A program made the position numbers and the translations under genes. From NCBI GenBank assembly GCA_003557825.1, contig PWNM01000147.1, forward strand, positions 1-6,984: a DNA stretch of 6,984 nt, read 5' to 3'. Positions 1 to 5,710 of the stretch are shown here, piece after piece. This DNA is from Candidatus Hydrogenedentota bacterium. Its GTDB lineage: Bacteria; Hydrogenedentota; Hydrogenedentia; Hydrogenedentales; SLHB01. Every line of letters begins with the position of its first letter. The first letter of the stretch is position 1. The notes beneath the pieces were generated by a model, which searched no databases, had not been told where the DNA came from, and saw only the letters and a program-made list of their open reading frames with translations.

Positions 1-1561
1 ACTCATCCGCGGTAGTGGAAGCAGGGTGCTCCGACGTGAGCAGGGCGGGATTGACGCCCTTCGGCAGCTTATCGGCACTGGTATGTGGTACCGCCGCGAT
101 AACAGGAAGATCCGTAACATAGCGCAGATCCTGTGGACCTCGGATGCGCTGGTCGGTAAACTCCATTAAGAGTCCCAGCCCGACGCCGGCGCCCATAGAA
201 AAAATAACCGCCAAAGCAGCCAATTGCTTACGACGCCCAAAGCTGGGTTCCGTCGGAGCAGTCACTTCGCCCGGCGCATCGACCCGACCCGGAGCCCGCT
301 CCTCCACATCGATTATCCGAATCCGCTCCACGACACGCTGATAGCGGTTCCGAAGCTGTTCGAGCCTTGCCTCTTCCTCGTCGATGTTGATCATAGCCTG
401 CGCCATCGATTCGAGTTCCCGCTCTTGGTCCGCAATGGTTTCCTGAAACTGCGTCACCCGTTTTTGGGCCTCTTCGACCCGGGTCTCCGCCTGGTCATGT
501 TCCAATTGGAATTGATCGGCAATGGAGGCCAACGCATCCGTTCGGGCCTCGCGTTTGGCCTGTTCGAGTTGTGTGCGGGTTGTATCCAATCCCCGCCTAT
601 CGGCGCTCAAAACGCCGATATCTTCGCGATACCGGGATTCATATTCGGCGACTCTCTGTGCAAGCTGCGCTTCTTGCTGTCGTAGCATGCCAACAGACAA
701 GTCGCTCAACACGGCGCTTTCGATGTCGAACTCCCGGATGGGTGCGGATGGATTATCGGCATGCTTAGCACGTAACGCTTCAATGCGGTCCAGGGTACGT
801 TCAATACGGGTCAGGTTGCTTTGGGCCGTTGTCAGTTCGGCTTGCGCTTGTCCCAGCCGATCGTGGTAAAACTCAAGTCCGATTTCGGCCCGTGGTCGTG
901 AACGGGCCATGGGAATGTTGGCGCGACGTTTAAGATCCGCTACCAGGCTCCGTTGCAAATCAATGCTCTGCTCAATACTGTCGCGTTCTTCAACTAATAG
1001 CCCGCGTGTTTGTCCTACCCCAGCACTCTGAATATTAGTAACGTACCGGCTGTATACCTCAGCGACCTTTGCTACGATCGTCATCGCTTCCTGGCGATTC
1101 GGCAGCGTACACGAAATACTGATAAGCTCACTGCCTCGCTCGTTGCGCACAGTCACATTGTTCCTAAGAAAATGGAGCGGATCCGGCACATTTTGTACTG
1201 CCTCCAGATCTCGGATGGTCGGATCGGCCGCCACCAAGGACAGAATGGTGCTATCTCCGATTAGCCGCACTTGGGTTTCGACGAAAATGTTGTAGTCGCC
1301 CCTGGGGGTTGCGCCTCGACCCTCATCCAAAATGGTTGGCGTCACCGAGTGAATTCGGATAAAGGTCCGAGCTGTATATTCCGGAGTGGCTGTAAACCAG
1401 GCAGCCAATGCCAAAGGAACGGCCAGAACCAAGGTGACCGCCAGCATGAGCGGCCCACGCAAGCGGATAAGACGCTTAATGTTTACGCCGCCCGCTTGCT
1501 GCTGAGCTCCATGGTCCGAGGTCAGTAAAGGGGCAAACTCAGTTGAGTATTCAGTAGACAT
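1..1561 (-). CDS. Wzz/GumC-family polysaccharide co-polymerase (chain-length determinant), C-terminus cut by window edge
   Basis: An inner-membrane protein that would regulate polymer length and couple polymerisation to export through the Wza-type protein encoded just upstream. Within the window it has 520 residues and no stop. It starts MSTEYSTEFAPLL. A first membrane segment (about residues 36-57) is followed by a Wzz-type periplasmic domain (about 58-180). A long Glu/Arg/Gln-rich coiled coil follows (about 185-420). A Pro-containing stretch (about 424-440) leads into a second membrane segment (about 446-466), and then a tail with DQRIRGPQDLRYVTDLPVIA, the usual post-TM2 sequence of this family. 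The tail continues to LLTSEHPASTTADE, which resembles the linker before the BY-kinase domain of Wzc-like proteins (P-x-S-x-x-A-E pattern), so a kinase domain may follow outside the window. The start is set by AGGAG at 1565-1569, 3-4 bases before the ATG-proximal GGCC, and this ribosome site overlaps the stop of the upstream gene. Family call is firm; the kinase fusion is inference. Confidence 0.88.
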   Translation of the reverse strand, partial: MSTEYSTEFAPLLTSDHGAQQQAGGVNIKRLIRLRGPLMLAVTLVLAVPLALAAWFTATPEYTARTFIRIHSVTPTILDEGRGATPRGDYNIFVETQVRLIGDSTILSLVAADPTIRDLEAVQNVPDPLHFLRNNVTVRNERGSELISISCTLPNRQEAMTIVAKVAEVYSRYVTNIQSAGVGQTRGLLVEERDSIEQSIDLQRSLVADLKRRANIPMARSRPRAEIGLEFYHDRLGQAQAELTTAQSNLTRIERTLDRIEALRAKHADNPSAPIREFDIESAVLSDLSVGMLRQQEAQLAQRVAEYESRYREDIGVLSADRRGLDTTRTQLEQAKREARTDALASIADQFQLEHDQAETRVEEAQKRVTQFQETIADQERELESMAQAMINIDEEEARLEQLRNRYQRVVERIRIIDVEERAPGRVDAPGEVTAPTEPSFGRRKQLAALAVIFSMGAGVGLGLLMEFTDQRIRGPQDLRYVTDLPVIAAVPHTSADKLPKGVNPALLTSEHPASTTADE

Positions 1562-1569
1562 GGCCGCTC

Positions 1570-2898
1570 CTATGGCGCTAAAGGTAAAGTTTGGAATACA
1601 TTGCCAAACCCACGTAAAGTTTCCAATACACGCAAGGTATCCGCTGGCCCCGTGCCCACATCATCGAAGAGCCGGTCATAGCGTTCCTTCGTATAGTATG
1701 TATCGTAAGCCTGACGGTACAGATTCATCAGTGGCATGATGCTTCCAGTGAACCGTCCGACGAATTCCTGTAGCCGGATCAGTGGTTTACGCGGAACATA
1801 AATAATGTCACCCGCTTCAAGCCTCACATCACCCAGCCCGCGGTACATCTGACGCACATCCACAGTGAATACCTCACTCTCGTAATCCGATATCGGACGA
1901 ATGATGATCACCTTACGAAGCCGGGCCGTGGTTTCTACGATTCCGCCCGCTCGGGCTAACAACTGCATAAGGCTTTCACCTTCCTGAAGGTTAAACACAC
2001 TGGGCCGTGCCACCGCGCCCATTAGGTACACCAAGTCTACGCCGGGCGGCACGTAGATCACATCATCCGGCCATACCGTAAAATCAGAAGGATGGGGACC
2101 CGGCTCGACCAATCCCGTCAGATCACACTCGACAATGTGCCGTTCTCCGTCGTAATGACGTATGATGAATGCCTTTTTAAGACTCGCAATATCCGATGTG
2201 AACACCTCCGTGGCCAAATCGCCCATCCCGGTGGTTCGGCCCCGTTCCCGGCGTCCACCGGCAATATTAAGGGCCTGCAATACGGTATAGGGCTGGGTAT
2301 AGGGATACTGCCGAGGCGCTTGAACATCACCCATCACGTAATAATGCTGTCCCTGGGCATTAAGAATCGTCAACGACAGCTTGGGGTCATCGACAAACAC
2401 CTGCTCATAGGCTTCACGGATTTCACTAGCCGCTTCATTGCGGGTGAGGCCACGCAGGTTGATGTCGTCGATGAAGGGAAGCGACACAAAACCGTCGTAA
2501 CGAACAACAAGCTGCGGATTGCTGATTTCGGGATCATCAAATGACTGGAAAGAGAGCACATCACCAGGAGCAATGCGGTATTCCGGGAGGTCAACCTCAG
2601 ACCACCAGTCCGCTTCGCCCGGCCCTGCATCTCCTGCTACGGATACCAGCTGCGATTCGTCAACAGGCACCGCATCGGCTCCGAATCCCTCGGCATCGTC
2701 ATCCTCGAGTACCACATCTTCGGGAGCAATGAGGTCCCGCGTACGCACCACGGTATGCTCTGTTACGACACCAGAACGCCCTTGGATTTGAGCTTCTATG
2801 TTTCCCGGACTGGTCGCACATCCAATCAGTCCCCCCAACACGATAACACCCAAGGCAAGGCCCATAAGGGTACCGCTGTGTCCGATTCGACCCATCAT
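1570..2898 (-). CDS. Wza-like outer-membrane polysaccharide export lipoprotein (Poly_export plus SLBB domains)
   Basis: Forms the periplasmic/outer-membrane channel for capsule or exopolysaccharide export. The protein has 442 residues. Its N-terminus is a lipoprotein signal peptide with lipobox L24-I-G-C27, so the mature protein should be lipidated at Cys27. Residues 28-100 are an acidic, probably flexible spacer. The Poly_export domain spans about 104-182 and contains EYRIAPGDVLSFQSFDDPEI and RYDGFVSLPFI. A first SLBB domain begins at about 184 (YYVMGDVQAPRQYPY) and a second at about 288 (LVYLMGAVARPSVFNLQEGE), ending in GDIIYVPRKPL near 363-373. The stretch at about 374-402 could be the amphipathic helix that in Wza crosses the outer membrane, although no pore structure can be shown from sequence. 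The ATG overlaps the stop of the upstream activator gene by 4 nt (ATGA), suggesting translational coupling; GGAG lies about 11 nt upstream of the ATG. The next gene follows after 8 nt. Confidence 0.92.
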   Translation of the reverse strand: MMGRIGHSGTLMGLALGVIVLGGLIGCATSPGNIEAQIQGRSGVVTEHTVVRTRDLIAPEDVVLEDDDAEGFGADAVPVDESQLVSVAGDAGPGEADWWSEVDLPEYRIAPGDVLSFQSFDDPEISNPQLVVRYDGFVSLPFIDDINLRGLTRNEAASEIREAYEQVFVDDPKLSLTILNAQGQHYYVMGDVQAPRQYPYTQPYTVLQALNIAGGRRERGRTTGMGDLATEVFTSDIASLKKAFIIRHYDGERHIVECDLTGLVEPGPHPSDFTVWPDDVIYVPPGVDLVYLMGAVARPSVFNLQEGESLMQLLARAGGIVETTARLRKVIIIRPISDYESEVFTVDVRQMYRGLGDVRLEAGDIIYVPRKPLIRLQEFVGRFTGSIMPLMNLYRQAYDTYYTKERYDRLFDDVGTGPADTLRVLETLRGFGNVFQTLPLAP

Positions 2899-4067
2899 GG
2901 CATGTTGTTCTCCGACTCGTTCTTTCCAATCCCATATGCATCAATACGTCGCAACAATGAACTATAGCTGACATCTAGTAGTTTAGCGGCTTTGCGTCGA
3001 TTCCACAACGTCTGCCGCAAGGCCTCTTCAATTAGCGTTCGTTCTGTACTCTCTACAGCCCGTTGGGTGGCCTCCTTTAACGGCATTATTTTGGGTGGCT
3101 TCCGATCTGAACCATTTTCGACCCGTTTCTCCTCTTTATTCACGGTTTTTTCGGAAACCGAGGTAGGCGGAGTTGGTTTGGTCTTTCCATCCAAAGGGAC
3201 AATTACACCCGTTCCCGGAACGGGATCTACCAAGGCTTGCGGGTTACCATTGGACCTGCCACGGGACGTCTCCGGCATGGTTTCGTCGCCCAAGAGTTGC
3301 ATGGGGTCTCCGGTTGCGACAAATTTCTTTACGCAAGCGCCCAGTTCCCGTACATTGCCGCGCCAAGGCTGTTGTTGCATCTGTGCGATATGCGCGGACT
3401 CAATAGGTTCATAGGTTCGCCCAAGCTTCTGTAGAAAATTGTAGTTGAAGTGCTCCGCTAACAGCGGGATGTCTTGGATCCGCTCTCGCAACGGTGGAAT
3501 GTGGATTTGAACTTCGCTTAAACGGTAGTAGACATCCTCACGCATGCGCTCTTGTTGTACCGCCTCCTCAAGCGTGATGTTTGTAGCAGCGATAACGCGA
3601 ACATCGCATTGTATCGGCGTTACGCCACCGATACGCATAATGGGTTCACCGTCGAGGAGTTGCAGCAGTTTCCCCTGGACGGCATAGGACATTTCGGCTA
3701 TCTCATCCAAGAAAATGGTCCCGGTATGGGCCAGTTCGAGACGTCCGGGTTTGGCGCTACCCGCTCCCGTAAATGCGCCCCGTTCATAGCCGAACAGCTC
3801 ACTTTCAAGTATACTCTCGGGAATGGCGGGGCAGTTCACCTTCACAAACGGTTTTGCTGAGCGCGGGGAGTGTCGATGCAAAAGTCGAGCTGTTATGTCT
3901 TTGCCGGTTCCGGTTTCTCCCGTAATGAGAACGGTCATACTCGTCCGAGCCAATCGATGAATAAGGTCATTGACTTCACTCATAGCTGGACTGGTCCCGA
4001 GCAGCGTCTCATGAAGCGGGGAACTAAGTAACTCAAGTGGATATCGTCGCTTATCTTTCATGAGCAT
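2895..4067 (-). CDS. Sigma-54-dependent transcriptional activator (AAA+ and Fis-type HTH, no receiver domain)
   Basis: A bacterial enhancer-binding protein of 390 residues that would remodel RNA polymerase-sigma-54 at -24/-12 promoters. Only about 20 residues precede the AAA+ domain (about 20-252), so there is no receiver, GAF or PAS domain. Visible motifs are Walker A GETGTGKD (50-57), the sigma-54-contacting GAFTGA loop (97-102), Walker B TIFLDE (117-122), the REDVYYRL segment (176-183) and the sensor II region WRGNVREL (235-242). The usual Pro in that last motif is Arg here. A long Pro/Lys/Thr/Ser-rich linker (about 262-325) is probably disordered. A Fis-type helix-turn-helix ends the protein (about 343-380, with NRRKAAKLLDVSYSSLLRRI). 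The in-frame stop TAG directly before the first ATG excludes a longer start; AAGGAA at 4079-4084 lies 11 nt upstream. It is the first gene of the export operon and sits behind a likely sigma-54 promoter, so self-activation is plausible. It resembles PspF-type one-piece activators, whose input comes from a separate partner protein. Confidence 0.93.
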   Translation of the reverse strand: MLMKDKRRYPLELLSSPLHETLLGTSPAMSEVNDLIHRLARTSMTVLITGETGTGKDITARLLHRHSPRSAKPFVKVNCPAIPESILESELFGYERGAFTGAGSAKPGRLELAHTGTIFLDEIAEMSYAVQGKLLQLLDGEPIMRIGGVTPIQCDVRVIAATNITLEEAVQQERMREDVYYRLSEVQIHIPPLRERIQDIPLLAEHFNYNFLQKLGRTYEPIESAHIAQMQQQPWRGNVRELGACVKKFVATGDPMQLLGDETMPETSRGRSNGNPQALVDPVPGTGVIVPLDGKTKPTPPTSVSEKTVNKEEKRVENGSDRKPPKIMPLKEATQRAVESTERTLIEEALRQTLWNRRKAAKLLDVSYSSLLRRIDAYGIGKNESENNMP

Positions 4068-4153
4068 CTAACCGGAGATTCCTTATAACGCCACAACACA
4101 CAAAGATACCCTCAAACGCAGACGGAAGTAATACGCTTTCTCTCATCCCAGGT

Positions 4154-4170
4154 TTGTTCATTTGTGATAA
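4154..4170. repeat. Second copy of the TTGTTCATT-type element near the predicted transcript start
   Basis: TTGTTCATTTGTGATAA at this place matches TTGTTCATTAATGACAA at 4306-4322 in 14 of 17 positions and in the same orientation. It would lie over the predicted +1 of the sigma-54 promoter. It may be a second binding site for the same regulator or a chance match in AT-rich DNA. Confidence 0.3.
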
Positions 4171-4172
4171 CG

Positions 4173-4190
4173 AAGCAAGTCCCATACCAA
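4173..4190 (-). promoter_or_regulatory. Putative sigma-54 (-24/-12) promoter of the activator-wza-wzz operon
   Basis: On the minus strand the sequence reads TTGGTATGGGACTTGCTT. It has the invariant GG and GC dinucleotides separated by exactly 10 bases. It matches the sigma-54 consensus TGGCACG-N4-TTGCW except at two positions of the -24 block (TGGTATG). Placing -12 at 4175 predicts a transcript start near 4163 and an untranslated leader of about 96 nt before the activator ATG at 4067. The site lies in intergenic DNA, points the right way, and precedes a gene whose product is itself a sigma-54 activator, which strengthens the call. Not experimentally shown. Confidence 0.7.
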
Positions 4191-4211
4191 AATCATACAA
4201 AGGAGACATCG

Positions 4212-4262
4212 ATGCGTAACCTGTTCGAAATCAATCGCTTAGCAGGATTGACCGGCAGATAA
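4212..4262 (+). CDS. Possible 16-residue peptide ORF on the opposite strand (weak)
   Basis: ATG at 4212 opens a 16-codon frame, MRNLFEINRLAGLTGR, ending at TAA. A strong Shine-Dalgarno sequence (AAAGGAG, core AGGAG at 4201-4205) sits 6 nt upstream at ideal spacing. It is the only candidate on the plus strand and reads divergently from the export operon, across the region between the -24/-12 promoter and the inverted repeats. I see no convincing sigma-70 promoter for it and no downstream gene on that strand that it could lead into. The good ribosome site is the sole support; chance is a serious alternative. Confidence 0.2.
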   Translation: MRNLFEINRLAGLTGR

Positions 4263-4266
4263 CCGT

Positions 4267-4329
4267 GACAAGAATTGTCCATCTCGGTTGACCAATGATC
4301 AAATGTTGTTCATTAATGACAAATATTTG
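4267..4329. promoter_or_regulatory. Cluster of inverted repeats, candidate upstream activating (enhancer) sites
   Basis: Three dyads lie 80-135 bp upstream of the -24 element: GACAA-N3-TTGTC (4267-4279), TTGA-N7-TCAA (4288-4302), and TTGTTCATTAATGACAA (4306-4322), which contains the perfect palindrome TCATTAATGA. Their centres, about 4273, 4295 and 4314.5, are 22 and 19.5 bp apart, close to two helical turns. A further perfect palindrome, CAAATATTTG (4320-4329), abuts the last. Position and phasing fit binding sites for dimers of a sigma-54 activator with a Fis-type HTH. The dyads are not identical to one another, so assignment to the neighbouring activator is inference. Confidence 0.45.
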
Positions 4330-4363
4330 CTCAAGAGGTTAACAGAAATGGGGTGGATATCAC

Positions 4364-4395
4364 ACACATTCGGTATCCCGGAATACCCCCTGTGT
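4364..4395 (-). terminator. Imperfect hairpin downstream of dinB, possible transcription end
   Basis: An inner stem GGTAT/ATACC (4372-4387) is enclosed by a second arm pair ACACA/TGTGT (4364-4368 with 4391-4395), with unpaired G-rich and GAA stretches between. It begins 17 bases past the dinB stop codon, where a terminator would be expected. No run of T follows in the direction of transcription, so a classical intrinsic terminator is not supported. It could be a weak terminator, an RNA 3'-end stabiliser, or only a DNA dyad. Confidence 0.25.
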
Positions 4396-4412
4396 CCTGA
4401 TTGATGTACGTG

Positions 4413-5615
4413 TCATCGCGAGAGAGACGGCGTGGCCAAGGATACATGCTTCCCCAAGGCCATGGAACGGGCGGACCGCAGCATTTCAAATCCATATCTG
4501 TCGCGTACATGATCGACTCTTTCCAGGACCCGCTCCCATTTTTCACATTCGGCATTGCCAAAAAGCTTTAGCTGATGCTGGTTATACGACAATGCGCCAA
4601 GAGAAACGCCGACCAGACGCACCCGTTCGCGGCGGGTCCGGGCCTTGTTTGCAAGTTTTTCAAGGACTGCATGGATCTCGCTATCGAGATTTGTGGGTTC
4701 GGGCAAGGTATGGGCGAAGGTCAACGTCGTAAAATCGGCATAACGCACCTTTAAGGTAATACATTTCGTCTCCAGATCCTGGGTGCGCATGGCATAGGAA
4801 GCACGTTCCATCAAATAGGTCATGACCTGCAGAACCCGTTGCCATTCAAAAACATCGGTCTCGAATGTGGTTTCACGACTGATGGACTTGGGTCGGCTAG
4901 TCGGTTCAACGGCCCCGACACTGATGCCCCGTGCAGCGCGCTGCAATCCGTATCCCCCGGTTCCAAAGGCATTCAGCAGGATAGGCAGGGGGAGAACCGC
5001 GAGGGTTCCAATGGTGAACACTCCCAACGTTTCGAGGGTCTCGCGGGTTCGAGGGCCTACTCCTGGAAGCTTTTTCAAGGGCAATGGATGGAAAAAAGCC
5101 GCTTCGTCTCCCTCGGCTATACGGAGATATCCGTCCGGTTTGGCTTCGTCTGTCGCCACTTTGGCCACCAATTTGTTCGAAGCAATGGACACCGTACAGG
5201 GCAACATGGTCTCTTCCCGTACCCGTCTTCGAATGTAGGCCGCGATGGCATCATCTCCGCCAAACAACCGCTGGGATCCTGTGATATCTACATAGGCCTC
5301 ATCGATCGATGCCATCTCCACCAAAGGCGATACAGTGTCCAGAACCGCATGCACCTTCTCGGAAGCCTGTTGATACAAGGCGAAGTTTCCCCGCATGAAA
5401 ATGCCATGGGGACAACGGCGTTTGGCTTCGGCAAGCGGCATAGCGGAATGAATCCCGTAGGCCCGGGCTTCGTATGACGCAGTGCTGACCACGCCACGGA
5501 CATCCGTTTTGTCTCCGCCGATAATAAGCGGTTTCCCTTGGAGTTCCGGGTTCCGGACTTGCTCCACCGACGCGAAAAAGGCGTCCATGTCGATATGTAG
5601 AATTCGTCGGCTCAT
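4413..5615 (-). CDS. dinB: DNA polymerase IV (Y-family translesion polymerase)
   Basis: A low-fidelity polymerase without proofreading that extends past damaged or misaligned template bases in the cytoplasm. The product is 400 residues, at the long end of the usual 350-400. The palm motif HIDMDAFFASVEQ carries catalytic Asp9, and Phe14 matches the E. coli steric gate Phe13. The second catalytic pair is Asp105-Glu106 in SIDEAYVD. A helix-hairpin-helix LPGVGPRT lies at 183-190, and the little-finger domain follows from about 240. QLKLF at 348-352 fits the beta-clamp-binding consensus QL[SD]LF. Another 48 residues follow it, including the DHVRDRYGFEMLRSA element common in this family. The start at 5615 is chosen because MSRRILHIDMD aligns with the family N-terminus; the frame stays open for 62 codons upstream but those residues look non-homologous. 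GAGGAG lies very close to the ATG. All catalytic residues are present, so it should be active. Confidence 0.96.
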   Translation of the reverse strand: MSRRILHIDMDAFFASVEQVRNPELQGKPLIIGGDKTDVRGVVSTASYEARAYGIHSAMPLAEAKRRCPHGIFMRGNFALYQQASEKVHAVLDTVSPLVEMASIDEAYVDITGSQRLFGGDDAIAAYIRRRVREETMLPCTVSIASNKLVAKVATDEAKPDGYLRIAEGDEAAFFHPLPLKKLPGVGPRTRETLETLGVFTIGTLAVLPLPILLNAFGTGGYGLQRAARGISVGAVEPTSRPKSISRETTFETDVFEWQRVLQVMTYLMERASYAMRTQDLETKCITLKVRYADFTTLTFAHTLPEPTNLDSEIHAVLEKLANKARTRRERVRLVGVSLGALSYNQHQLKLFGNAECEKWERVLERVDHVRDRYGFEMLRSARSMALGKHVSLATPSLSR

Positions 5616-5629
5616 GGCTCCTCGCCCTA

Positions 5630-5645
5630 CTGAAACTAAATCCAG
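5630..5645 (-). promoter_or_regulatory. Weak LexA-like operator overlapping the dinB -10 box
   Basis: On the minus strand CTGGATTTAGTTTCAG has the CTG-N10-CAG spacing of the proteobacterial SOS box (CTGT-N8-ACAG) but lacks the inner T and A. It overlaps the end of the predicted -10 box and the start point, as LexA sites often do, and dinB is an SOS gene in several bacteria. LexA motifs differ between phyla, and six matched bases can occur by chance. Confidence 0.25.
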
Positions 5646-5672
5646 TATATCATCTGGTGAGGAACTGCGCAA
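5644..5672 (-). promoter_or_regulatory. dinB: Putative sigma-70 promoter of dinB
   Basis: The minus strand has TATACT (5644-5649; five of six consensus bases) as -10, with TTGCGC (5667-5672; three of six) as -35 at the ideal spacing of 17 bp. Transcription would start about 20 nt before the dinB ATG. It lies in the 97-bp gap after the upstream gene, so dinB can be transcribed on its own, though read-through is not excluded. Confidence 0.45.
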
Positions 5673-5710
5673 CCGTCCGTTCAATCCACGCTCGACAGCC
5701 CTATGCCCCC

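Larger units (their letters stand above)
4068..4412. other. Intergenic control region between dinB and the export operon
   Basis: This 345-bp gap has no supported protein gene. It is visibly more AT-rich than the flanking coding DNA, especially at 4294-4345. Reading in the direction of transcription, it contains a hairpin soon after the dinB stop, a cluster of inverted repeats (4267-4329), a -24/-12 promoter (4173-4190) and a leader of about 96 nt before the activator start. On the opposite strand there is a 16-codon ORF with a good ribosome site (4212-4262). Each element is listed separately. Confidence 0.75.

Noticed and set aside
224..685. Open frame of 153 codons on the plus strand opposite the chain-length protein
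   Set aside because: It lies antisense to the coiled-coil coding region, which is rich in Glu, Arg and Gln codons, and its product is a Leu/Phe/Arg-rich sequence without any recognisable domain.
2092..2544. Open frame of 150 codons on the plus strand opposite the wza-like gene
   Set aside because: It is antisense to the Poly_export/SLBB coding region, which has clear domain support, and its own product has no motif.
4839..5477. Open frame of 212 codons on the plus strand opposite dinB
   Set aside because: It is wholly antisense to a confidently identified polymerase gene, shows no motif, and has no good ribosome site; long antisense frames are expected opposite biased codons.
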